This document shows, one piece after another, positions 57,652-64,000 of a DNA stretch of 64,000 nucleotides. Every line of letters starts with the position of its first letter. The stretch's first letter is position 1. Below the pieces are notes generated by a model. The model saw only the letters and a list, made by a program, of their open reading frames with translations, was not told where the DNA came from and did not search any database. This DNA is from Nocardia arizonensis (lineage in GTDB: Bacteria; Actinomycetota; Actinomycetes; Mycobacteriales; Mycobacteriaceae), in the NCBI RefSeq assembly GCF_001310275.1, contig NZ_LGYZ01000121.1, positions 1 to 64,000 on the forward strand, written 5' to 3'. The translations under genes and the position numbers were made by a program.

Positions 57652-59236
57652 CAGCGGTGAACGTGCGAGTGAGCGCAAGTCGATCAGCCGGGCCCTGGTC
57701 AGCGTGTACGACAAGAACGGGCTCATCGAGTTCGCGACCGGGCTGCACGCCGCGGGCATCGAGGTGGTCTCGACCGGTTCCACCGCGGCGAAGATCGCCG
57801 ACGCGGGTATCCCGGTCACCAGGGTCGAGGATCTGACCGGATTCCCCGAGACCCTCGACGGCCGGGTCAAGACGCTGCATCCCCGGGTGCACGCGGGCAT
57901 TCTCGCCGACACCCGCAAGCCCGAACATATCGAGCAGCTCATCGAACTCGGCGTCGAGGCGTTCCAGCTCGTCGTGGTGAATCTCTACCCGTTCACCCAG
58001 ACGGTCGCCAGTGGCGCGTCCCCGGACGAATGCGTCGAGCAGATCGATATCGGCGGGCCGTCGATGGTGCGCGCCGCGGCCAAGAACCACCCGTCGGTGG
58101 CGGTCGTGGTCGACACCGACGACTACGCACCGGCGCTCGCGGCGATCCGCTCCGGCGGCTTCACCCTCGCGGAGCGAACCGCACTGGCGGCCAAGGCATT
58201 CCAGCACACCGCCGGATACGACGTCGCGGTGGCGAGCTGGATGACCGGCGTGCTGGCGCCCGCCGTCGAGGAGCAGCCGTCGGCTTCGCCGTTCCCGGCT
58301 TGGATCGGCGGGGCGTGGCAGCGCGCGGAAGTGCTGCGCTACGGCGAGAATCCGCATCAGTCCGCGGCCCTCTACATCGCCGCCGACGGCCCGTCGGGCC
58401 TGGCCCAGGCCCGACGGCTGCACGGCAAGGAGATGTCCTACAACAATTACACCGACGCCGACGCCGCCTGGCGCGCCGCCTATGATCACGACGCGCCCGC
58501 GGTCGCGATCATCAAGCACGCCAATCCGTGCGGTATCGCCGTCGGCGCGGATATCGCCGAGGCCCATCGCAAGGCGCACGCCTGCGATCCGGTGAGCGCC
58601 TTCGGCGGGGTCATCGCGGCGAATCGCGAGGTCACCGTGGAGATGGCCCAGCAGGTCGCCGAGATATTCACCGAGGTGATCGTGGCGCCTTCCTATGCCG
58701 ACGGTGCGGTGGAAGTGTTGCAGCGCAAGAAGAACGTGCGCATCCTGGTGGCCGAGCCGCCGCGGCGCGCGGGTGTGGAACTTCGCCCGATCAGCGGCGG
58801 AGTCCTGTTGCAGCAGCGCGACGTCATCGACGCCGATGGCGACGATCCGGCCAACTGGACGCTGGTCGCCGGTGACGCCGCCGATGCCGAGACCATCGCC
58901 GACCTCGAATTCGCTTGGCGCGCATGCCGTGCCGTGAAATCCAACGCGATTCTGCTCGCCGACGACGGCGCGTCCGTCGGCGTCGGCATGGGGCAGGTCA
59001 ACCGGGTCGACGCGGTGCACCTCGCGGTCCAGCGGGCAGGCGACCGGGCCAAGGGATCGGTCGCGGCCTCGGATGCCTTCTTCCCGTTCCCGGACGGTCC
59101 GCAGCAGCTCATCCAGGCCGGTGTGCGCGCCATCGTGCAGCCGGGCGGTTCGGTGCGTGACCAGGAGACGATCGATCTCGCGCGCGAGGCGGGCGTAACC
59201 CTGTACCTGACCGGCGCGCGGCACTTCGCCCACTGA
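57638..59236 (+). CDS. purH: Bifunctional AICAR transformylase/IMP cyclohydrolase
   Basis: 532 residues. The N-terminal MGS-like cyclohydrolase part has ALVSVYDKNGLIEFATGL, VSTGSTAAKIADAGIPVTRVEDLTGFPETLDGRVKTLHPRVHAGIL. The transformylase part has LRYGENPHQSAALY, GKEMSYNNYTDADAAW, the KHANPCG motif with catalytic Lys and His, and the terminal LTGARHFAH. It performs the last two steps to IMP. The start overlaps the purN end, so the two are translated together. Confidence 0.98.
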   Translation: MPVTDSGERASERKSISRALVSVYDKNGLIEFATGLHAAGIEVVSTGSTAAKIADAGIPVTRVEDLTGFPETLDGRVKTLHPRVHAGILADTRKPEHIEQLIELGVEAFQLVVVNLYPFTQTVASGASPDECVEQIDIGGPSMVRAAAKNHPSVAVVVDTDDYAPALAAIRSGGFTLAERTALAAKAFQHTAGYDVAVASWMTGVLAPAVEEQPSASPFPAWIGGAWQRAEVLRYGENPHQSAALYIAADGPSGLAQARRLHGKEMSYNNYTDADAAWRAAYDHDAPAVAIIKHANPCGIAVGADIAEAHRKAHACDPVSAFGGVIAANREVTVEMAQQVAEIFTEVIVAPSYADGAVEVLQRKKNVRILVAEPPRRAGVELRPISGGVLLQQRDVIDADGDDPANWTLVAGDAADAETIADLEFAWRACRAVKSNAILLADDGASVGVGMGQVNRVDAVHLAVQRAGDRAKGSVAASDAFFPFPDGPQQLIQAGVRAIVQPGGSVRDQETIDLAREAGVTLYLTGARHFAH

Positions 59237-59253
59237 TCCGCGGTTCGACGAGC

Positions 59254-59286
59254 GAGACGCCATCCGTGCCCGACGGGTGGCGTCTC
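59254..59286 (+). terminator. Terminator after purNH
   Basis: A 13-base stem, GAGACGCCATCCG (59254-59266) with CGGGTGGCGTCTC (59274-59286), has one G-T wobble and a 7-base loop. It lies 17 bases after the purH stop and faces the convergent lipoprotein gene. Confidence 0.75.
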
Positions 59287-59314
59287 TCGCTGCGCGGCTG
59301 GTTATTTCGCGGAC

Positions 59315-59773
59315 TCAGACCGCGCTGAGCACCATCCGGTCACCGACCGGCGACTTCAGCGGCACCTCGAGCGTGCCGAAGACGGCGATCATGGTGCACA
59401 TGCGGCCCACCGCGTCGGCCCGGGTACCCGCGCGCAGTTCGACCACCACGGTCTTGTCGGTCTCGCGCACCGAGGCGTCGACTCCGTAGCATTCCGGCGA
59501 CCCGGTCTGAAAGCCGACCGCGATCCGGTCCGCACCGACCGGGGTCCACATGGTGAATGGAATCGGATGCGCGCCAACGATTGTCGGGTCGGCGGTGAAG
59601 ACCCGGCCGTCGCTCGCGGCCGGGTCGCGAGTGGGCGTGCTGTTGGCGGCGGACGGCGAGGCGGGCGGCCGCGCGCCATCGTCGCCGCAGCCGGCTACGC
59701 TCAGCCCGAGGATGAGGGCGGCGATGGCGGCCGCGGTTCGCGCACTCGGTGTCCGGTCCATGCGCACCACCAT
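59315..59773 (-). CDS. Putative lipoprotein, unknown function
   Basis: 152 residues. A basic start and hydrophobic stretch (TAAAIAALILGLSVAGC) end in the lipobox LSVAGC, so Cys28 should be lipidated and the protein anchored outside the membrane. A disordered Pro/Ser/Ala linker follows, then a domain of about 100 residues with two Cys (SPECYG and GRMCTM) that may form a disulfide. No named family is recognised. ATG 59773 or the in-frame ATG 59761 could be the start. Confidence 0.75.
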   Translation of the reverse strand: MVVRMDRTPSARTAAAIAALILGLSVAGCGDDGARPPASPSAANSTPTRDPAASDGRVFTADPTIVGAHPIPFTMWTPVGADRIAVGFQTGSPECYGVDASVRETDKTVVVELRAGTRADAVGRMCTMIAVFGTLEVPLKSPVGDRMVLSAV

Positions 59774-60003
59774 AGTTGAGCGCGGGAGGTTGTCGCAGCA
59801 ACCCCGTGACCGGTTCGTGATCTCCTGTGTGGCAATCGAACACGGCGGTGACAGCGAGACAGTGAACGTTCCGCGAACCCTGCGCGCAGACCTTTCGCAC
59901 GGCGATTCGGGGCAGTATCGTCGGCTGGCGGCGCGCGCCCGGATTGTCCGGCGCGCGTCGCAATCGAATGCTCTGCACAGTAGAACTCTTCGAAAGGAAC
60001 GTT

Positions 60004-60594
60004 GTGGGCGACACGCTGCGCGTAGGCGAAGAACTGGGACTGGGTCAGTCCCTCACCGGTGGTGCTTACACCCTCACCTTGCAGCAGGACGGCAATCTGG
60101 TGCTGTCGGAACCGGGCGGAAATGTCGTGTGGTCCACGCTGACTCACGATCAGGGCGTGCGGCGGGCCACCCTCCAGACCGACGGCAACTTCGTGCTGTA
60201 CAAGGACGACGGCGCGGCGTGGTCGACCGAGACCGACGGTGCGGCCGTGGACCGGCTCGTCGTGCAGGCCGACCGCAATGTGGTGCTCTACGCGCCCGAC
60301 GGCGGTGCGGTGTGGGCGTCGGGCACCGACACCGACACGCCGCTGCCCGCCCCGGAGCCGGTCGCCGAGCCCGCACCGGAGCCGGTGGCCGAGGACATCG
60401 CCGCCCCGGCCGTCGAGGACGTGCCGCCCCCGCCGCCCGCGGCGCGGACCTACGTCGTCGAGCCCGGCGACACGCTGTGGGCCATCGCCGAGCGGTTCTA
60501 CGGTGACGGCAACCGCTACCAGGAGATCGCCGATGCCAGCGGCATCGCCAACCCGGATCTCATCGATGTCGGCCAGGTGCTGACCATCCCGTAA
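60004..60594 (+). CDS. Bulb-type (GNA) lectin-LysM protein
   Basis: 196 residues from GTG 60004, with AAAGGAAC before it. Residues about 5-110 are a B-lectin beta-prism with the repeated QxDGNLVL pattern (LTLQQDGNLVLSEPGGNVVW, LQTDGNFVLYKDDGAAW, VQADRNVVLYAPDGGAVW), the Gln-Asp-Asn residues being mannose-binding positions; the third copy reads QADRN. A Pro/Ala/Glu linker leads to a C-terminal LysM domain (TYVVEPGDTLWAIAERFYGDG and on), which binds peptidoglycan. There is no signal peptide, so export must be non-classical or the protein stays inside. A strong hairpin follows. Confidence 0.88.
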   Translation: MGDTLRVGEELGLGQSLTGGAYTLTLQQDGNLVLSEPGGNVVWSTLTHDQGVRRATLQTDGNFVLYKDDGAAWSTETDGAAVDRLVVQADRNVVLYAPDGGAVWASGTDTDTPLPAPEPVAEPAPEPVAEDIAAPAVEDVPPPPPAARTYVVEPGDTLWAIAERFYGDGNRYQEIADASGIANPDLIDVGQVLTIP

Positions 60595-60617
60595 CCGCCG
60601 CGGCGGGACGAGAAACG

Positions 60618-60654
60618 ACGTGGGACCCCGGAACTGACTCTCGGGGTCCCACGT
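60618..60654. terminator. Strong bidirectional terminator
   Basis: Perfect 13-base arms ACGTGGGACCCCG (60618-60630) and CGGGGTCCCACGT (60642-60654) with an 11-base loop, between the lectin-LysM gene and the convergent NTPase gene. Confidence 0.8.
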
Positions 60655-60718
60655 CTTCGCTGTGCGGGTCACGGCCGAATACGCCAGTTTCGGCGGCGAC
60701 CGGGACCCACATGCGGTA

Positions 60719-61507
60719 TCAGTAGCGCAACGCGTAGCCGAGTCGGCTCTTGATCGACTTCTTGCGCTGCGCGGCCTTGTAACGCGCGTCCTGTTCGATG
60801 GCGCTGATGGTCTTGCCGACCCGGCTGTGCGCCTCCGCGATCGCCTCCTCGACAGGCATCACCGTGTCGAGGTCGAACAGTTCGATGATCTTCGAGATCC
60901 GCTCCTGCACGGTGCCGCCCACCACTTCGTAGTGCACGCCGAGTCCACGGATGACCGACAGCAGGGTGTCGTCGGAGAGCTTGCGGAACGGTTCGGACAC
61001 CGGCCGGTGGCCGTCGGCGGGCAGCGGGAACTCCACCGGCAGATGGATATAGGCGTCGTAGAGATGCGCGGCGCGGGCCTTGACGATCTCGCCGAATAGT
61101 TCGATGTACTCGCTCACCGGTGCCTTGCGGCCGAATCCCGAGAACGTCTTGACCGTTCTGGTCAGCAGTCCCGCGCCCGGGTTGATGCCGATCTGCAATC
61201 GCGCGGTGCCGTACACCCATTCGTGGACCACCGAACCATCGGAGACGAACGATTCCGTCCCCGACTCGTTGTTCAGCCGCTCCTCGAACCGCCGCAGTCC
61301 GAGCTGGAGCAGTTCGACCGAGTTGAGCTCGTTGAGCGTCTTGCCCGGCGCGATGTCCATCAGCAGCTGCCGCGCGGTCATGGCGTGCGTGCGCGGTATG
61401 CCGGTGGCCAGCGACAGCGCCTCGGTCGTCGTGCTCTTCCCGGTGCCGTAGGTGCCCGAGATCGCGAGCCGGATGTGATCGCGACGCTGTCCGCCGACCA
61501 GATACAT
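60719..61507 (-). CDS. P-loop NTPase, AAA_28/NadR-kinase-like, copy 1
   Basis: 262 residues. Walker A is GTYGTGKSTTTEAL near residue 18; SFVSDGSVVHEWVYG near 88-102 is probably the Walker B/substrate segment; a basic C-terminal tail (KAAQRKKSIKSRLGYALRY) ends the protein. The fold resembles the AAA_28/NadR-C group of nucleoside-kinase-like P-loop proteins. It is clearly related to the gene at 63187-63810 (shared SDGS-hydrophobe-HEW, and GTVQERI versus GSIEDIV near the C-terminus). It is the last gene of an operon with the MFS exporter (31-base gap). The substrate is unknown; phosphorylation of a small molecule handled by the exporter is one guess. Confidence 0.8.
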   Translation of the reverse strand: MYLVGGQRRDHIRLAISGTYGTGKSTTTEALSLATGIPRTHAMTARQLLMDIAPGKTLNELNSVELLQLGLRRFEERLNNESGTESFVSDGSVVHEWVYGTARLQIGINPGAGLLTRTVKTFSGFGRKAPVSEYIELFGEIVKARAAHLYDAYIHLPVEFPLPADGHRPVSEPFRKLSDDTLLSVIRGLGVHYEVVGGTVQERISKIIELFDLDTVMPVEEAIAEAHSRVGKTISAIEQDARYKAAQRKKSIKSRLGYALRY

Positions 61508-61538
61508 GTTCGCGCCCTTTCGCCTGGTGGATACGGTG

Positions 61539-63146
61539 CTACACGCCGGTCCGCGCGGTCTCCGGTGCGACGACCTCGGTCGGCACGCCGGGAGTCTCCA
61601 GCGCGGCCTGGTCCAGATCGCCGCGCCGCAGGGTCAGCAGGGCGGTGACGCCCGAGACCGCCGCGACCAGCGCCGCGAGGACCATCGCGTTGTGCAGGCC
61701 GCCGACGAACGCCGATTCGGCCGCCGCGCGCACCGCGCCCGCGGCCGATTCCGGCACCGCGGTCAGCACCGAGTGCGGGCCGCCCGCGGCGACCGCGTCA
61801 CCGGCCTCGGCGACCTTGTCGCCGAATGCGGCGCGCGCGGCCTCGGATTCACCGAACGAACTGCTCACCCGGTTCTGGAAGAAGGCGCCGACCGCCGCGA
61901 TGCCGATCGCGAGGCCCGCCTGCTGGAAGGTCTCGTTGACGCCGGAGGCCATGCCCGCCTTGTCCGGCGTCGTCACCGCGATGGAGAAGGCCGCGCGGGG
62001 CGGATTGAAGATGCCCATGCCGAGGCCGATCAGCACCATGCCGGGAATCAGCGCGGTCCAGCTGGAGCCGACGTCGACGAGCAGGACGGCGGCCAGACCC
62101 GCCGCGATCAACAGCTGTGAGGCGCCGACCAGCGCGGCGGGGGGCAGTTTGACGACCAGACTGCCCGCGACGGCCGCGGCGACGAACAGCAGCAGGGTCA
62201 GCGGCAGGAAGCGCACGCCGCTGGCGAAGGCCGAATAGCCGAGCAGGTTCTGCACATAGGAGATCAGCAGGAACAGCGCGGGCATCACCGAAAGCGCGCA
62301 CAGCGCGGTCACGATCGACAGACCGTTGAAGGTGCGGCTGCGGAACAGGCTCAGGTCGAACATCGCCCGGCCGGGACGGGTGATCTGGAGGGCGGCGAAC
62401 ACCGCGAGCAGCAATACCGCGAGAACGAAGCAGCCGATGATGCGCGCACTGCCCCAGCCGTCCTGCTGTCCGCGCATGAAGCCGAGGACGAGCAGGAACA
62501 GGCCGCCGGAGAAGGTCAGCATGCCGGGCCAGTCCAGCGGCGGCGGTGTGTCGCTGCGGGATTCGCGCATCTTCAGGTAGCCGATGACCAGCGCGACGAC
62601 GGTCACCGGAATGTTGACCAGGAAGATCCAGCGCCAGCCCCAGCTCTGGGTGAGCCCGCCGCCGATGAGCGGGCCGAAGGCGATGGCGAGACCGGCGACG
62701 CCACCGAAGACGCCGAAGGCCATACCCCGGTCCTTGCCGCGGAATTCATTGCCGAGCAGGGCCGGTCCGACGGCGAACAGGATGGCGCCGCCGAGGCCCT
62801 GGACGAATCGCGCCACGATGAGCGTGATGTCGTTCTGGGCCAGTCCGCAGGCCAGCGAGGACAGGACGAAGATCACCAGACCGGCGTCGAAGACCTTCTT
62901 GCGCCCCAGCCGGTCGGCCAGCGAACCCGCCGCCAGCAGCACGGCGGCCAGTCCGAGCGCGTACGCGTCCAGGATCCATTGCAGCGAGGAGAAGGACGAA
63001 TCGAACGCGGCGCGGATATCGGGCAGCGCGACGTTGACGACGGTGAGGTCGAGCATCAACATGAAGGTGGCGAGCGCGACGACCACGAGCGTCCACATGG
63101 GACTGTCGGATCGTTGCGGTGGCGCGTCGAAGCGGTTGGTTGCCAT
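61539..63146 (-). CDS. MFS exporter, DHA2 (EmrB/QacA) family, 14 transmembrane segments
   Basis: 535 residues. The motif-C/D1-type start (LMLDLTVVNVALPDI), motif A GSLADRLGRKKVFD, and RFVQGLGGAILFAVGPALLG identify the 14-helix drug:proton antiporter family. Fourteen hydrophobic segments are discernible, with a short acidic C-terminal tail. It is flanked within 31 and 40 bases by two related P-loop NTPase genes on the same strand, and the set is divergent from a TetR gene, the usual arrangement for an inducible efflux pump. The substrate is unknown. Confidence 0.92.
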   Translation of the reverse strand: MATNRFDAPPQRSDSPMWTLVVVALATFMLMLDLTVVNVALPDIRAAFDSSFSSLQWILDAYALGLAAVLLAAGSLADRLGRKKVFDAGLVIFVLSSLACGLAQNDITLIVARFVQGLGGAILFAVGPALLGNEFRGKDRGMAFGVFGGVAGLAIAFGPLIGGGLTQSWGWRWIFLVNIPVTVVALVIGYLKMRESRSDTPPPLDWPGMLTFSGGLFLLVLGFMRGQQDGWGSARIIGCFVLAVLLLAVFAALQITRPGRAMFDLSLFRSRTFNGLSIVTALCALSVMPALFLLISYVQNLLGYSAFASGVRFLPLTLLLFVAAAVAGSLVVKLPPAALVGASQLLIAAGLAAVLLVDVGSSWTALIPGMVLIGLGMGIFNPPRAAFSIAVTTPDKAGMASGVNETFQQAGLAIGIAAVGAFFQNRVSSSFGESEAARAAFGDKVAEAGDAVAAGGPHSVLTAVPESAAGAVRAAAESAFVGGLHNAMVLAALVAAVSGVTALLTLRRGDLDQAALETPGVPTEVVAPETARTGV

Positions 63147-63186
63147 GGGGGAGCGGGTCCTTCGGTCTGTGTCGGTGGCGGGTTTC

Positions 63187-63810
63187 CTACGCGGCGTGCA
63201 ACGCTGCGGTGACCGCGTCGGTGACCGGCATCAGCAGCGGCAGCTGAAACATTCCGGCCACACTGGTGACGATGTCTTCGATACTTCCCGCGGTGACCAC
63301 ATACGGCAGCGCCGAATCGTGTATGGCGTCGCGTAGGAGTTGGTCGGTGGTGATGCGGAAGGTGTCGACGTCGTCGTCGGTGTTGTCCTGGTCGAGGCGG
63401 AGATGGACGAATCCGTGATAGGTGCTGCGGGCCCGGCGGTTCACGATATCGGCGAGTGCGCCGAGAAACCGCTGTTCGAACACCCGATACGGTAGATCAC
63501 GCGGATTGCGGATCCAATGCGAGAGTCGTCTGGTGCGGCGCAGCGCCTCGGCCGCCGCCCATTCGTGCAGTACCGAACCGTCGGAAATGAAGCCGGTCAG
63601 ACGGGATTCGGTGTCTATGCGCTGTTCGAAGGCCCGGACCGGAGCCTCGACGGTGTATGCCAGCCTGCGCTCGCCGGTGGGCGCGGCCAGGTGATTCGAG
63701 ATCGTGGCGTAGTCGAGTCCGGTGACCAATGATAACGCCGTGCACACGGTGGTCTTACCCGTTCGCGGCGCGCCGGTGATCGCCAATCGCAGCGCGGGTG
63801 TGTCCTTCAT
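63187..63810 (-). CDS. P-loop NTPase, AAA_28/NadR-kinase-like, copy 2
   Basis: 207 residues from ATG 63810, with AAGGA at the right distance. Walker A is GAPRTGKTTVCTALS near residue 13; GFISDGSVLHEWAAAEAL near 73-90 matches copy 1. A middle segment of copy 1 is shorter here, and the basic tail of copy 1 is missing (it ends VTAALHAA). It is the first gene of the three-gene operon with the exporter and copy 1, 85 bases or so after a near-consensus promoter. The two copies may form a heteromer or act on two related substrates. No Asp/Glu signature of a known antibiotic kinase is visible. Confidence 0.8.
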   Translation of the reverse strand: MKDTPALRLAITGAPRTGKTTVCTALSLVTGLDYATISNHLAAPTGERRLAYTVEAPVRAFEQRIDTESRLTGFISDGSVLHEWAAAEALRRTRRLSHWIRNPRDLPYRVFEQRFLGALADIVNRRARSTYHGFVHLRLDQDNTDDDVDTFRITTDQLLRDAIHDSALPYVVTAGSIEDIVTSVAGMFQLPLLMPVTDAVTAALHAA

Positions 63811-63901
63811 CGCGATCCTTGCATCGAGGGTGCTCGTATGCACCGAATCGGCCAGGAGCCAAACGAATTCGAGCTTCGCAACCGGCCGTGAGCTGATGGA
63901 A

Positions 63902-63930
63902 AATCTAGTAATCGGGTGATAACTTGTCAA
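63902..63930 (-). promoter_or_regulatory. Sigma-70-type promoter of the NTPase-MFS-NTPase operon
   Basis: On the minus strand, TTGACA (complement of 63925-63930), a 17-base spacer and TAGATT (complement of 63902-63907) form a near-consensus vegetative promoter, unusually good for this GC-rich genome. The -35 box ends 2 bases before the divergent TetR start, so the repressor gene and this promoter share their control region. Confidence 0.7.
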
Positions 63931-63931
63931 T

Positions 63932-64000
63932 ATGGCCAGACTCAGCGCCGCCGAGCGCCGGGAGATGATTCTCGAGGCGGCGGCGCGTGCGTTTTCGCGC
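63932..64000 (+). CDS. TetR-family regulator, truncated by window end
   Basis: Only 23 codons are visible from ATG 63932: MARLSAAERREMILEAAARAF and on, the standard first helix of TetR DNA-binding domains. Divergent from the NTPase-MFS-NTPase operon, and its likely repressor. The remainder lies beyond the window. Confidence 0.75.
   Translation, partial: MARLSAAERREMILEAAARAFSR

Overview
This is a high-GC actinobacterial chromosome segment, most likely Nocardia or a close mycolate-containing relative. The evidence is codon use dominated by G/C third positions, frequent GTG starts, and the gene order pgi - chorismate mutase - uvrD1/pcrA - M23 peptidase - sucCD - DUF5336 protein - perM - purN - purH. 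That order matches the M. tuberculosis Rv0946c-Rv0957 neighbourhood (from memory). The rest of the window is accessory or lineage-specific.

Layout. 1-7720: the 3' part of a large NRPS gene (A-PCP-C-A-PCP-E-C-A'), whose E domain and last A domain look dead. 7721-13474: a small accessory islet with decayed genes at both edges (Uma2-type and integrase remnants on the left, a TetR gene without its first helix on the right). It carries an XRE/TPR regulator, an FAD oxidoreductase, a sugar-type aminotransferase and a dTDP-glucose-dehydratase-like enzyme. 13503-19395: a permease - DUF1989 - DUF1989 - KipA/KipI operon of the urea/guanidine carboxylation type, divergent from its own TetR gene, with two matching operator-like palindromes between them; no biotin carboxylase is visible. 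19439-23791: a stress block with a double TerD protein, a small membrane protein, an encapsulin shell, its DyP peroxidase cargo and a cupin. 23924-36797: mixed metabolism (folA-thyA, cobF, a Nei/Fpg glycosylase, an esterase, a flavin disulfide oxidoreductase, a MocR regulator with a divergent flavin-binding protein, an acyltransferase-crotonase pair, and a TetR-acyl-CoA dehydrogenase pair). 36915-59236: a potassium channel followed by the conserved core block. That block is interrupted at 44746-48455 by a STAND/TPR ATPase locus and a wrecked SRPBCC-epimerase gene. 59315-64000: a lipoprotein, a lectin-LysM protein, and an operon in which two related P-loop NTPases flank an MFS exporter, divergent from a TetR gene that runs off the window.

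How the genes work together. Several units are clear operons with 4-nt start/stop overlaps: FAD oxidoreductase-aminotransferase, the DUF1989/KipAI operon, DyP-encapsulin, thyA-folA, and DUF2630-disulfide oxidoreductase. sucC-sucD and purN-purH are housekeeping pairs. purN seems to lack any ATG, GTG or TTG start; a CTG six bases after a perfect AGGAGG is the best candidate. The least explained units are the NTPase-MFS-NTPase operon, the STAND locus whose two reading frames look like one gene split by a frameshift, the carboxylase-less DUF1989 operon, and the NRPS terminus. No tRNA, rRNA, CRISPR array or intact insertion sequence was found.
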